This document shows positions 16,909 to 25,978 of a stretch of 64,000 bases of DNA, one piece after another. The number at the start of each line of letters is the position of its first letter. Positions within the stretch are counted from its first letter, which is position 1. The position numbers and the translations under genes were made by a program. The notes under the pieces are model-generated. The model searched no databases. It was not told the origin of the DNA and worked only from the letters and a program-made list of their open reading frames with translations. Location: the NCBI RefSeq assembly GCF_000383955.1, contig NZ_KB913013.1, positions 4,607,694-4,671,693 on the forward strand, written 5' to 3'. Source of the DNA: Rudanella lutea DSM 19387. Lineage in GTDB: Bacteria; Bacteroidota; Bacteroidia; Cytophagales; Spirosomataceae.

Positions 16909-18048
16909 CTACATAGTGTCACTTCCCTCGTCAGCGCGTCGGTCGGCCCGAATTTCGGGGATGGTATCGGGGTCAATAAGGCCAATCGACGCTGCGTGTT
17001 CGGCGGCCGCCACCGTGTCGGGTACGAGCAACATGGGCACGTCGTAGGCCTCGGTGGTGCGGATGAGTTCGCGCACGGCTTCGTCGCGCCGGTCCTGTGC
17101 CGATACGTCGCGGATGTACACCGCCCGAATCCGGCCGGGGTTATCGCGCACGACCTGACTGTAAATTTCGGGGTCTTGTTGCCCGCTATCGCCAATGAGC
17201 ACAAACGGCAATTGCGGATTCACGGCCATCACCTTTTCGATCATGGCCAGCTTATGCTCATGGTGCGAGCTCGCACCCAGCTGATTGGCGCTCAGGCCGA
17301 GGTCGCGCAGGAGCAACGGGCCCTTGGGTACGCCCTGAATGCGGAAAAAATCGACCAGCAGATCGTACAGATTCCAGGGACTGCTCGACACGTAGTAAAT
17401 CGGGTTGAAGAGCGTGGTGACGGGGCCGCTTTGCAGAGCGCGGTAAAAAGCGGCTACTCCGCCAAACGGCAGCCGCGTGTAAGCGTTGCCCAGAAACGTA
17501 AGCCGGGCTGTTTGCAGAATGCTGGTAGCGCCGGTTACGAGCACCGTATCGTCGATGTCCGAAATCACCCCAAACTGACTAAACCGGGGCGAAATCATCA
17601 GGTGGCCGTGTTTCTCAACCGGCCGGCCGTCGGGTTGGGTCACACCGTCGAGGTAGTAGCTGACGGGGTACCAGGCCCGCCCGGCGGGGAGTTCGTTGGG
17701 TGGGTTGATGAGCAGCTCGAAATAGCCTTCTTCGTCGGTAACGGTCGTGTATTTCTGGCCGAAAGCCTCAATCCGCACCGGAACACCCGGCACCTCGTCG
17801 CTCTCGAAACGTTGGTATGTAGCGACTAAGTTTTCCCAGAACCGGCTGTTGTCGGAGGGGGTGGGCAGGTCGTGTTGCCGCAGCACGCGCCCGCTGAGCA
17901 TCACGGCCGTTTCGCTGCCAAACCCCCGAAAATAGATAATCTGGTAGGGTTTGTCGTGGTCCAAACGTCGGAACAGACGCTCTTTTAACGAGTCAAAGGC
18001 GGCTTCGGCACCCAGTGCGGAGTTGATTAAGGTATCTTTCCAGGACAT
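16909..18048 (-). CDS. App1-like phosphatase domain protein (DUF2183)
   Basis: A 379-aa protein of the DUF2183 family, whose yeast member App1 is a Mg-dependent phosphatidate phosphatase. The HAD-like catalytic motif DxDxT is FGVISDIDDTVL with D164, D166 and T168. Further on, YYVSSSPWNLYDLL and FVLIGDSGQQDPEIY are the expected motif II and the acidic motif III/IV. A carboxypeptidase-like strand region (about 50-135) precedes the catalytic domain. No signal peptide is present. It is convergent with the sigma operon. The bacterial substrate is not established. Confidence 0.87.
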   Translation of the reverse strand: MSWKDTLINSALGAEAAFDSLKERLFRRLDHDKPYQIIYFRGFGSETAVMLSGRVLRQHDLPTPSDNSRFWENLVATYQRFESDEVPGVPVRIEAFGQKYTTVTDEEGYFELLINPPNELPAGRAWYPVSYYLDGVTQPDGRPVEKHGHLMISPRFSQFGVISDIDDTVLVTGATSILQTARLTFLGNAYTRLPFGGVAAFYRALQSGPVTTLFNPIYYVSSSPWNLYDLLVDFFRIQGVPKGPLLLRDLGLSANQLGASSHHEHKLAMIEKVMAVNPQLPFVLIGDSGQQDPEIYSQVVRDNPGRIRAVYIRDVSAQDRRDEAVRELIRTTEAYDVPMLLVPDTVAAAEHAASIGLIDPDTIPEIRADRRADEGSDTM

Positions 18049-18138
18049 TGAAAAACAAACGTTGTTGGGTAGAGGGAATAACCCGAACGGGGTCGAATGG
18101 TTGCCGGATTCTGCCTACCGGTCTTTGCCCGTGCGAGG

Positions 18139-18519
18139 TTACCGTTTAGACCGGAGGGCTGCCCGTTGCCTGTTTTCGGCTACCCGAAACGCCGTAATCC
18201 GGGCGATCAGGTTGAGGGGGAGGGGTTGACTAATCGGAAACTGCACCGACCCTTTGGCCCGTTTGTAGGCCGACAGTTCGGCCTGAAACGCGCTGATGCC
18301 GCTCGGGGCCGGGTAAAAACCGATGTGGTTTTTGTAAGCCGCAAAATGCACCAGATTCCCGTGCAGCGTAAACGTGGGCATCTGGTAGCTGATGGTTTCG
18401 GTGGCTTCAGGGACTGCCTGCTGTATGGTCTCGCGCAAGCTCTGAAGAAGCTGCTGCGTTGGTTCGGGGAAGCTGGCGATATACGCGTCGATGTCGGCAA
18501 AAACGGTCTTTGTTTGCAT
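18139..18519 (-). CDS. DUF1801 (YdhG-like) family protein
   Basis: A 126-aa small cytoplasmic protein. The N-terminal helix FADIDAYIASFPEPTQQLLQSLRETIQQAVPEA (split here only for description) and the strands ISYQMPTFTLHGNLVHFAAYKNHIGFYP are typical of DUF1801, a fold related to frataxin-like iron chaperone proposals, with no firm function. It ends VQFPISQPLPLNLIARI as usual. It follows the APS-kinase gene by 12 bases on the same strand, so co-transcription is likely, but a functional link to sulfation is not evident. Confidence 0.82.
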   Translation of the reverse strand: MQTKTVFADIDAYIASFPEPTQQLLQSLRETIQQAVPEATETISYQMPTFTLHGNLVHFAAYKNHIGFYPAPSGISAFQAELSAYKRAKGSVQFPISQPLPLNLIARITAFRVAENRQRAALRSKR

Positions 18520-18531
18520 AGGCGTAAGGGG

Positions 18532-19059
18532 TTAGGGGAGTACCGTAAGCAGGTGCTCAACCAACTGTTCTGTGCTTTGCGCTTCGGTTTGCTGAGCCGT
18601 GTACAGCACCAGGTCGGGGTGGAGGGGCGGCTCATACGGGTCGTTTACACCGGTCAGGTTGGCGAGCTTGTCGGGGTGGTTGTCGGGCAGGAGGGCGCGG
18701 GCATACAGGCCCTTGGTGTCGCGCTCAATGAGCGTCGGGAGGTCGCAGCAAACATACACTGTTTGGGTGCCGGGGTACTGAGCGGCTACCTCGGCTCTTG
18801 TAGCCTCGTACGGGTTGATGGCCGCCAGAAAAACAACAATGTTCCGGCGGCACAAAAGATGTCCCAGATACGCGAGCCGACGAATATTTTCTTGCCGATG
18901 CGCGGCCGAGTAAGTAAGTTCGGGCCAGAGCTTTTGCCGAAGTACATCGGCATCCAGCACTTCCACCGCATAGCCGTGTTTTTCTAACTGGACCTTGGCG
19001 CGTTGGGCCAGCGTTGTTTTGCCCGCCCCCGATAAACCGGTCAATTGAATCAGTACCAT
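18532..19059 (-). CDS. cysC: Adenylyl-sulfate (APS) kinase
   Basis: A 175-aa P-loop enzyme that phosphorylates APS to PAPS, the universal sulfo donor. The Walker A loop GLSGAGKTT is at residues 8-16, followed by VEVLDADVLRQKLWPEL (APS-binding region). Later motifs are RDTKGLYARA and LTGVNDPYEPP, diagnostic for APS kinase. The usual FISP(F/H)R stretch is replaced by FLAAINPYEATR, so the Ser that E. coli CysC can phosphorylate is missing; that residue is known not to be essential. It diverges from a hydroxylase/sulfotransferase pair with 26 bases between starts, so PAPS is probably made for that sulfotransferase. No cysDN or cysH is nearby. Confidence 0.9.
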   Translation of the reverse strand: MVLIQLTGLSGAGKTTLAQRAKVQLEKHGYAVEVLDADVLRQKLWPELTYSAAHRQENIRRLAYLGHLLCRRNIVVFLAAINPYEATRAEVAAQYPGTQTVYVCCDLPTLIERDTKGLYARALLPDNHPDKLANLTGVNDPYEPPLHPDLVLYTAQQTEAQSTEQLVEHLLTVLP

Positions 19060-19085
19060 TGCCGAAAAATACTTCCTCTACCCCG

Positions 19086-19796
19086 ATGAATAACCGTTTT
19101 TTCAAACTTTCTTTTCCGCTCGATCCCCAGCGGCTTCGGGCCGATCTGGCGAGCTGCCAACAGGCCCACTGGACCCTGCACTTCAATAAGGCCGATTACA
19201 ACGGCAACTGGACCAGCCTGTCCCTCCGGTCGGCTTCGGGTCGGGAAACCGACATTTTTGCGCACGGTGATCGAATGGAGTACCAGAATACCCCGTTGCT
19301 CGATCATTGCCCGTACTTCCGTGAGATTCTGGAGCAAATGCCTTTCGAGCAGCAAACTGTGCGGTTGCTGTCGCTGGGTCCGGGTAGTACTATTCGGGAG
19401 CATACCGACCGGCAGCTGGGCTACGAATTTGACTGTTTCCGTATTCATATTCCGCTACAGACCGGGGCCGATGTACAGTTTCGGGTCGATGGCGTCGATC
19501 TGCCCATGCAGGTAGGCGAGTGCTGGTACGCCAACTTCAGCCTGCCCCATAGCGTGCACAACGGCGGTACCGTCGACCGGATTCACCTGGTGATCGACGG
19601 GCTGCGCAATGCCTGGACGGATGCGTGGTTTGGGCAGGCGGGCTATGATTTTGACTACGAGGCCCGCCAACGGGATTATTCACTCGACACCAAACGGCGC
19701 ATGATTGCCGAGCTGGAGCGGCAGGATTCTGATATTGCCCGTCAGTTGGTGGCTCAGTTACGGCAGGAAATGGCCCAAAACTCACCCGCGTTGTGA
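19086..19796 (+). CDS. Aspartyl/asparaginyl beta-hydroxylase superfamily protein
   Basis: A 236-aa cupin-like Fe(II)/2-oxoglutarate enzyme candidate. The jelly-roll core shows GSTIREHTD (first His ligand and acid), FRIHIPLQT, VGECWYANFSLPHSVHNGG (distal His) and RIHLVID with the Arg/His that would bind 2-oxoglutarate. The superfamily includes peptide Asp/Asn hydroxylases and lipid hydroxylases such as OlsC. The ATG at 19086 was chosen; the frame remains open upstream into the cysC start region. Its stop overlaps the sulfotransferase start (TGATG), so the two are translationally coupled. Confidence 0.85.
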   Translation: MNNRFFKLSFPLDPQRLRADLASCQQAHWTLHFNKADYNGNWTSLSLRSASGRETDIFAHGDRMEYQNTPLLDHCPYFREILEQMPFEQQTVRLLSLGPGSTIREHTDRQLGYEFDCFRIHIPLQTGADVQFRVDGVDLPMQVGECWYANFSLPHSVHNGGTVDRIHLVIDGLRNAWTDAWFGQAGYDFDYEARQRDYSLDTKRRMIAELERQDSDIARQLVAQLRQEMAQNSPAL

Positions 19797-20788
19797 TGGA
19801 GAAACACCCACTTTGGGGCTGGATTCCGACCGCGCTTGTGCCTAACTCGCCCGAACTGTACTGCCGGTGGCAGTGGGTGGGCGGGCACCCGTTCGACGCT
19901 CCGTTTTTCGACGAAACGCTCCGGCGGTGCCTGAGTGAGCCCCAAAACTCGGGCCGCTACCAAACCCTGAGCACGCTCGATAGCCTGGTGGAGATGGCGC
20001 AAAGTTTAGCCGCTGTAGAACCCACGGCGTTTATTTTCCACGTTTCGCGGTGTGGGTCAACGTTGCTCTCGCAACTGCTGTGCCTCGACCAGACAAACAT
20101 TGTTTTGTCGGAGATGCCCTTGCTCGACGAGCTGTTGTTCTTGCCGAAACGCCATCCGCAGCTCACTCCCGACCAGCAGGAGACCTATATTCGGGCGGTA
20201 CTCACGCTGGTGGGACAGCCACGCACCGGCCACGAAAAACGGCTGTTTGTGAAACTCGACAGTTGGCATGCGTACTATTACGACCTGATTCGGCGGTTTT
20301 TCCCAACCACCCCTATTGTGTTGCTGTACCGGTCGCCCGAGGCCGTGATTGCCTCGCAGCGTAAACACCGGGGAATGCACGCCGTGCCGGCTTTGTTGCC
20401 GCCCTATCTATTTGGGTTAAAGCCCGATGAGGTCCAAATGCTCAACTTTGATGCCTACATGGCGCAGGTGCTGACGTACTATTACGCCCGGTTCGGAACC
20501 ATTGCCGATACCGACCCGCGGGCGTTTCTGCTGGCGTATCAGCCCGACGGTACGGCCCTCATGCGCGACCTGGCGCAACACCTGAACCTATCCATCGGCG
20601 CGGCAGGCTGGCAGGCCATTGAGGTGCGCAGCCGCTACCATGCCAAACGCGGAGGTCAGGTGTTTAGCGAAGAGGCCGTTTCGGACCCCGACCCGCCGTA
20701 CCTTGAACGGCCACGCGCCCTGTTTGAACAGCTCGAAAGCCGCCGGGTAAACCGGGCAGGGGTGCCAAACGGGATAACCGCCCCCTAA
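19796..20788 (+). CDS. PAPS-dependent sulfotransferase family protein
   Basis: A 330-aa cytosolic sulfotransferase. The 5'-phosphosulfate-binding loop is FHVSRCGSTLLSQLL (RCGST about residues 85-89). The 3'-phosphate-binding region is IVLLYRSPEAVIASQRKH, with the conserved Arg and Ser. No membrane anchor is present. ATG 19796 overlaps the hydroxylase stop by one base. The pair, opposite an APS kinase gene, suggests one pathway in which an acceptor is hydroxylated and then O-sulfated; the acceptor cannot be deduced. A perfect terminator follows. Confidence 0.88.
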   Translation: MEKHPLWGWIPTALVPNSPELYCRWQWVGGHPFDAPFFDETLRRCLSEPQNSGRYQTLSTLDSLVEMAQSLAAVEPTAFIFHVSRCGSTLLSQLLCLDQTNIVLSEMPLLDELLFLPKRHPQLTPDQQETYIRAVLTLVGQPRTGHEKRLFVKLDSWHAYYYDLIRRFFPTTPIVLLYRSPEAVIASQRKHRGMHAVPALLPPYLFGLKPDEVQMLNFDAYMAQVLTYYYARFGTIADTDPRAFLLAYQPDGTALMRDLAQHLNLSIGAAGWQAIEVRSRYHAKRGGQVFSEEAVSDPDPPYLERPRALFEQLESRRVNRAGVPNGITAP

Positions 20789-20794
20789 AACGAC

Positions 20795-20839
20795 AGCCGC
20801 CGGGCCCACAACAACGCGTTGGGCCCGGCGGCTTTTTTT
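20795..20839 (+). terminator. Terminator after the sulfotransferase gene
   Basis: A perfect 14-bp GC-rich stem (20795-20808 with 20820-20833) followed by T7. Confidence 0.9.
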
Positions 20840-20851
20840 GAATAACAGTGA

Positions 20852-22159
20852 CTATACCGGGTATTGCCATTCGCCCCGGTACGCCCGGCCCAGGAGTGCG
20901 TTGGCCTCGGCGTCGCCCGCAATCTGGTTGCCATCCCACGACACACTCCGGCCCAGTTTGAGCGAGAGCATCCCCAGCAGGGCCATATTCGTCGACCGTT
21001 GGCCGATTTCAATGTCGCTGACCGGCAGCTTGTTTGTTTTGATGCTTTGCAGAAAGTTAGCCCACAGCAAAGCGATGTTCTGGTCGTCGGGTTTATCGAG
21101 CTGCGCATCCTGATGGATGGTCGGCTTTTTGGGGTCGGCGGGGTAAAACGTCCAGCCATCGAGCCAGCCCATGTGGAAGGTGCCCTCGGTGCCGTAGAAA
21201 TACACCCCAACGGCCTGTTGCGGGTGGGTTTTTTCGGCCATGTTACCCCCAAAGGTGCGGTGTTCCCAAACGGCTGTAAAATCCTCAAATTCAAACGTCG
21301 ATACCTGATGGTCGGGCGCGTCGGTGCTGTCCTGTTTGACAGACCGGCCTCCGGTGGAGTACACCTTGCGCGGGTGCTTTTCCTCAGTCCACCACAAAAT
21401 CTGATCGAGCCAGTGAATGCCCCAGTCGCCGAGGGTGCCGTTGGCATAGTCGAGGAAGTTACGCCAGCCGCGCGGGTGCATGGCCGGGTTATAGTCGCGT
21501 AGCGGGGCCGGGCCGCACCACATATTCCAGTCCAGTTCGGGCGGAGCTTCGGTATTGGCCGTAGGCTTGCCCGGCCCACCGCCGTAGTGTACAAACGCCC
21601 GGGCCATCCCGATTTTACCAACCTTGCCCGACTTCAGAAACTCCATCCCCGACACGTTGTGGGGCGAAATGCGCCGGTGTGTTCCTACCTGACAGATACG
21701 CCCCGTTTGGCGGGCGGCCCTGACCATAGCCTTGCCCTCGTTGATAGTGTGGCTGATGGGTTTTTCGACGTACACGTGCGCCCCGGCCTGCATGGCCGCA
21801 ATCGCCACCAGCGGGTGCCAGTGGTCGGGGGTAGCCACAATCACGATTTCGGGCTTCTCGGCGGCCAGCATCTCGCGGTAATCCTTGTAGAGTTTGGGCG
21901 AGTCGGTGGTGAGTTTAGCCAGTTCGTCGCTTGTTTTTTTGAGCTGCCGGGTGTCTACATCGCAGAGCGCCACAATTTTCGACTCGCCAGCCTGCACGGC
22001 ACAGCGCATGATGTTGCCGCCCCACCAGCCCGCGCCCACTACGGCCGTGCGGTACTTCTGTGCTTTTTTGGGGGTGATAAATGCCCGAACCTCCAGCGGG
22101 TCGGTGATGAGCGAGGCTCCGGCAAGAGCCGATGTTTTGAGGAAATCGGTACGGTTCAT
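20852..22159 (-). CDS. Gfo/Idh/MocA family oxidoreductase, probably exported
   Basis: A 435-aa NAD(P)-dependent sugar oxidoreductase type protein. MNRTDFLKTSALAGASL resembles the Tat-like leaders common on Bacteroidota members of this family, although no RR pair is present. The dinucleotide loop VVGAGWWGG is at about 41-48, EKP at 132-134 (the catalytic Lys), and GDWGIHWLDQILWW is typical of this subfamily. The frame stays open to 22210 but MNRTDF is the family start. It diverges from a GH106-type gene, so a role in processing a released deoxysugar or glycoside is plausible. Confidence 0.88.
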   Translation of the reverse strand: MNRTDFLKTSALAGASLITDPLEVRAFITPKKAQKYRTAVVGAGWWGGNIMRCAVQAGESKIVALCDVDTRQLKKTSDELAKLTTDSPKLYKDYREMLAAEKPEIVIVATPDHWHPLVAIAAMQAGAHVYVEKPISHTINEGKAMVRAARQTGRICQVGTHRRISPHNVSGMEFLKSGKVGKIGMARAFVHYGGGPGKPTANTEAPPELDWNMWCGPAPLRDYNPAMHPRGWRNFLDYANGTLGDWGIHWLDQILWWTEEKHPRKVYSTGGRSVKQDSTDAPDHQVSTFEFEDFTAVWEHRTFGGNMAEKTHPQQAVGVYFYGTEGTFHMGWLDGWTFYPADPKKPTIHQDAQLDKPDDQNIALLWANFLQSIKTNKLPVSDIEIGQRSTNMALLGMLSLKLGRSVSWDGNQIAGDAEANALLGRAYRGEWQYPV

Positions 22160-22430
22160 CGGGCGCGATAAAAGACAGGAAAAGAATGCCAGACTGGCAG
22201 TTGAAACCACTCTGATAAAGGAGCCGGACGCGGTAGGCTACTGATGCGCACGCTGACCAGAGTAAGTAAAAGAAGGCGGGTTCGAGTACCGGTCGAGTAG
22301 GTAATTAGAGGTAAGTAATCAGGCGTGAGAATCTAATTTAGAATAAGCGTTAGGGGGCGTTACATATTCCTGAAAACACAAGCCCCGCGCTCTTAACCGA
22401 TCAAGACGTAATGCGCAAAACGAACCCTTC

Positions 22431-25400
22431 ATGATGAATACCCCTACCAAAACGTGGACTCGCGCGGCTGTGCTGGCCCTGACCTTGCTTGGCCCGGCGG
22501 CCTACGCGCAACCGGGCGGACGCCTGCAAACCGGCTTTCAAAACCCGCCCAATGCCGCCCGGCCCCGTGTGTGGTGGCACTGGATGAACGGCAATGTCAC
22601 GAAAGACGGCATCACCAAAGACCTTCAGTGGATGAGCCGGGTGGGAATCGGTGGGTTTCAGAACTTCGACGCGAGCCTGTTTACCCCGCTCGTGGTGCCC
22701 AAAAAACTCGTGTTCATGACGCCCGAGTGGAAAGAGGCTTTCCGGCACACAACCCAACTGGCGCAGCAGCTAAACCTCGAAATGGCCATTGCCGGGTCGC
22801 CGGGCTGGAGCGTGACGGGTGGCCCCTGGGTGAAACCCGAAGACGGCATGAAAAAATACGTCTGGACCGAAACCCGCGTTCGGGCGGGGGCGCGTTTTGC
22901 GGGTAAGCTGCCGCAACCCCCGGCCGTTACGGGACCGTTTGGGCAGGCACCCATGGAGTCGGGGCTGGGCAGTGCGCCGGTCGAAAATCCACCTACGTTT
23001 TACCGGGATGCTCTTGTGGTTGCGTACCGCTTGCCCGATGCTGACAAGCCTTTTACGGACTTCAACCCGAAAGTGACCTCAAGCGGGGGCTCCTTTACCG
23101 TGGCCGACCTCACCGATGGGGACATTGCCCGGTCGAGCTACCTGCCGCCCAAAGCCGTAGGTGAAGACATGTGGATTCAGTACGAGTTTGATGCCCCGCG
23201 CACGGTAAAGGCGTTTTCAGTGGCCGGTGCCAACAAAAAGCCCTTGCAGGAGTTCAACGGCGGGCCAGAAAACCGCACGTTTCAGGTAAGCGACGATGGC
23301 GTCAATTTTCGCGATGTGGTGGCCGTGCCGGGGAGTATTGTGCCCCTAAACACGCTCAGTATTCCGCCCACTACGGCCCGCTATTTCCGCATGGCGTTCA
23401 AAACCCTGCCGCCCGCACCTAATCCGTTTGCAACCATGATGGGGGGCAAAGCCGAACCGCCCAAGCCTGAGGGGGTCAACGTGGCCGAACTGGTGCTGCA
23501 TTTGGCCGACCGGGTCCATCTGGCCGAAGACAAAGCCGGTTTTAATCCCTGGAAAGAAGAAACGGTAAAAACACCCGCTGCGGCCGATGCCGTTGCGCCC
23601 GAAAGTGTGATTGACCTGACCGGAAAAATGCAGCCCGACGGTACGCTCGACTGGACACCCCCGGCCGGTACCGCCGACTGGATGGTGCTGCGACTGGGGT
23701 ACTCGCTCACGGGTCGGCAAAATCACCCGGCCTCGCCCGAGGCCACCGGCCTGGAAGTGGATAAACTGGACAAAACGGCCGTTTCGACCTATATCAACAC
23801 CTACCTCGACATGTACAAAGACGCCACGGGCGGCCTGATGGGCAGTCAGGGGCTACAGTACATGGTGCTCGACAGCTACGAGGCCGGGCACATGACCTGG
23901 ACCCAAGCTATGCCCGAGGAGTTTGCCCGCCGACGGGGGTACTCCATGCTGCCGTGGTTGCCCGTGCTGACGGGCCGGGTGGTGAAAAGCGCGGAAGCAA
24001 GCGAACAGTTTCTGTGGGATTTTCGCAAAACCATCGGCGAGATGATTGCCGATAATCATTACGACGTGATTGGCGAGGCTCTGCACAAGCGCGGCCTGAA
24101 ACGCTACACCGAATCGCACGAAAACAAACGGATTTACCTGGCCGATGGCATGGACGTGAAGCGCAACGCCGATATTCCGATGTCGGCCATGTGGACACCG
24201 GGTAGTCTGGCGGGGGGCAACGACGAGGAAATTCGGAGTAAGGCCGACATCCGCGAGTCGGCATCGGTGGCGCATATTTACGGGCAAAATCTGGTCGCGG
24301 CCGAGTCGATGACGTCGGTGGGGAACGCGTTTTCGTTTCATCCCGAAAAACTCAAACGCACCGCCGACATGGAGATGGCCTCGGGCCTGAACCGCTTTGT
24401 GGTGCACACCTCTGTGCATCAGCCGCTCGACGACAAGGTGCCCGGTTTCTCGCTCGGGCCGTTTGGGCAGTACTTCACCCGGCACGAAACCTGGGCCGAG
24501 CCCGCCAAAGCCTGGGTCGATTACCTGAGCCGGAGCTGCCACCTACTGCAACAGGGGCAGCCGGTGGTCGATGTGCTGTACTACTACGGCGAAAACGAAA
24601 ACATCACCTCGCTGTTTGCCAACGCGTTGCCGCCTGTACCGGCTGGGTACGAGTACGATTTTGCCAACGCTACGGTTGTGCAGAACGCCCTGCGCGTAGA
24701 AAACGGTCAGATTAAAGTGCCGAGTGGCCTTACATACCGCGTGCTGGTGCTCGATCCCTCGGCCCGGTACATGACCCTGCCGGTGCTGCGGAAACTGGGC
24801 GAACTGGTCAAGTCAGGGATGAAACTCGTAGGTGCCAGGCCCGAACGTTCACCGAGCCTGAGCGACAATCCGGCTCAGTTTGCGGCTTTGGCCGACGAGA
24901 TCTGGCGCAACCCGAACGTATCGACGCGGCCTCTGGCGGAGGTGCTCAAAGGGCTGAACGTGGCCCCCGATGTGGTGGTGTCCGACGCCCGCGCCGAGGT
25001 CTTGTTTGTACACCGCAACACCACCGAGGGCGATATTTACTGGCTATCTAGCCGCAGCGACGCGCCCAACGCGGCCACCCTCAGCTTCCGTGTAGGTGAC
25101 CGTGTGCCCGAGTTGTGGCATCCGCAAACGGGTAAAATCGAGAAGGTGTCGTATCAGATCAAAAACGGCCGCGTGGTGGTGCCCCTGACTTTCGACCCGT
25201 GGGATGCCTACTTCATTGTGTTCCGGCAAAAAGCTACCGCGCCTGCCTACACCCGCCCTGCCCAAACCGAAACGGCCGTGGCCCGGATCGAAACCCCTTG
25301 GACCGTGCAGTTTCAGCCGGGCCGTGGTGCACCGACGCAGGCCACGTTTGCGCGGCTCACTTCCTGGACCGACCATACCGATGCGGGTATCAAATACTTT

Positions 25401-25754
25401 TCGGGGACAGGCACTTACGAAAACACGTTTGCGCTGGCTGCTGCCGACGCCACCGCGCGCTATGTGCTGGACCTGGGCGATGTGAAAAACATGGCCGAGG
25501 TGATTGTGAACGGCAAAAACCTGGGCGTGGTCTGGAAAAAACCGTTCCGGGTCGATATTTCGGATGCCGTGAAACCGGGTAAAAATTCGGTGCAGGTAAA
25601 GGTGACCAACCTTTGGGTGAATCGCCTGGTGGGCGATGCGCAACCGGGTGTTACCCAGAAAGTGACGTTCACGACTATGCCGTTCTACCGCGCCGAGTCG
25701 CCCTTGCTGCCTTCGGGCCTGATGGGGCCGGTTTCGGTAGTGAAGCTGAAATAA
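22431..25754 (+). CDS. GH106-type alpha-L-rhamnosidase, exported
   Basis: A large 1107-aa protein with a signal peptide (AAVLALTLLGPAAYAQ). The start of the mature protein, ARPRVWWHWMNGNVTKDGI, with DLQWMSRVGIGGFQNFD and AIAGSPGWSVTGGPWV, is the hallmark of GH106 rhamnosidases. The catalytic barrel continues with MVLDSYEAGHMTWTQAMP, RYTESHENK and VAAESMTSVG, rich in acidic residues. A C-terminal beta-sandwich (about 990-1100, YVLDLGDVKNMAEVIVNGK) resembles galactose-binding modules. Either of two adjacent ATGs (22431, 22434) may start it. No SusCD pair is adjacent, so this is not a classical PUL. Confidence 0.86.
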   Translation: MMNTPTKTWTRAAVLALTLLGPAAYAQPGGRLQTGFQNPPNAARPRVWWHWMNGNVTKDGITKDLQWMSRVGIGGFQNFDASLFTPLVVPKKLVFMTPEWKEAFRHTTQLAQQLNLEMAIAGSPGWSVTGGPWVKPEDGMKKYVWTETRVRAGARFAGKLPQPPAVTGPFGQAPMESGLGSAPVENPPTFYRDALVVAYRLPDADKPFTDFNPKVTSSGGSFTVADLTDGDIARSSYLPPKAVGEDMWIQYEFDAPRTVKAFSVAGANKKPLQEFNGGPENRTFQVSDDGVNFRDVVAVPGSIVPLNTLSIPPTTARYFRMAFKTLPPAPNPFATMMGGKAEPPKPEGVNVAELVLHLADRVHLAEDKAGFNPWKEETVKTPAAADAVAPESVIDLTGKMQPDGTLDWTPPAGTADWMVLRLGYSLTGRQNHPASPEATGLEVDKLDKTAVSTYINTYLDMYKDATGGLMGSQGLQYMVLDSYEAGHMTWTQAMPEEFARRRGYSMLPWLPVLTGRVVKSAEASEQFLWDFRKTIGEMIADNHYDVIGEALHKRGLKRYTESHENKRIYLADGMDVKRNADIPMSAMWTPGSLAGGNDEEIRSKADIRESASVAHIYGQNLVAAESMTSVGNAFSFHPEKLKRTADMEMASGLNRFVVHTSVHQPLDDKVPGFSLGPFGQYFTRHETWAEPAKAWVDYLSRSCHLLQQGQPVVDVLYYYGENENITSLFANALPPVPAGYEYDFANATVVQNALRVENGQIKVPSGLTYRVLVLDPSARYMTLPVLRKLGELVKSGMKLVGARPERSPSLSDNPAQFAALADEIWRNPNVSTRPLAEVLKGLNVAPDVVVSDARAEVLFVHRNTTEGDIYWLSSRSDAPNAATLSFRVGDRVPELWHPQTGKIEKVSYQIKNGRVVVPLTFDPWDAYFIVFRQKATAPAYTRPAQTETAVARIETPWTVQFQPGRGAPTQATFARLTSWTDHTDAGIKYFSGTGTYENTFALAAADATARYVLDLGDVKNMAEVIVNGKNLGVVWKKPFRVDISDAVKPGKNSVQVKVTNLWVNRLVGDAQPGVTQKVTFTTMPFYRAESPLLPSGLMGPVSVVKLK

Positions 25755-25777
25755 CGCGAGGTTTGAGGGAGGTACTT

Positions 25778-25822
25778 GGGCTGGTTTGTCCTTCTGTCGG
25801 AAGGACAAACCAGCCCTTATTT
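25778..25822 (+). terminator. Terminator after the GH106 gene
   Basis: A perfect 16-bp stem (25778-25793 with 25801-25816) and a 7-nt loop, followed by TTATTTC. The U tract is weak but the stem is strong. Confidence 0.75.
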
Positions 25823-25837
25823 CAAATACTTGTGTTT

Positions 25838-25873
25838 AATTCTGCTCCACTGCTTGAGTAATTGAGCAGAATT
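25838..25873. repeat. Short inverted repeat between convergent genes
   Basis: AATTCTGCTC and GAGCAGAATT form a perfect 10-bp stem with a 16-nt loop. It lies in the 315-base gap between the GH106 gene and the TonB receptor, with the terminator to its left and the 33-bp palindrome to its right. It may be a terminator for the minus strand, but no T run follows. Confidence 0.5.
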
Positions 25874-25978
25874 AGTGTAAGCTTTCGTGGGTGTCTGTCA
25901 AATCATGTGGAAGTCGTGTAGCTCTGGCCTTAAAGGGGCAAAAGACGTTGGCCCTTCATCTAAATGACAACAGCTACC

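Noticed and set aside
18049-18138. Possible small gene between App1-like and DUF1801 genes
   Set aside because: No frame with a start codon and protein-like composition is found.
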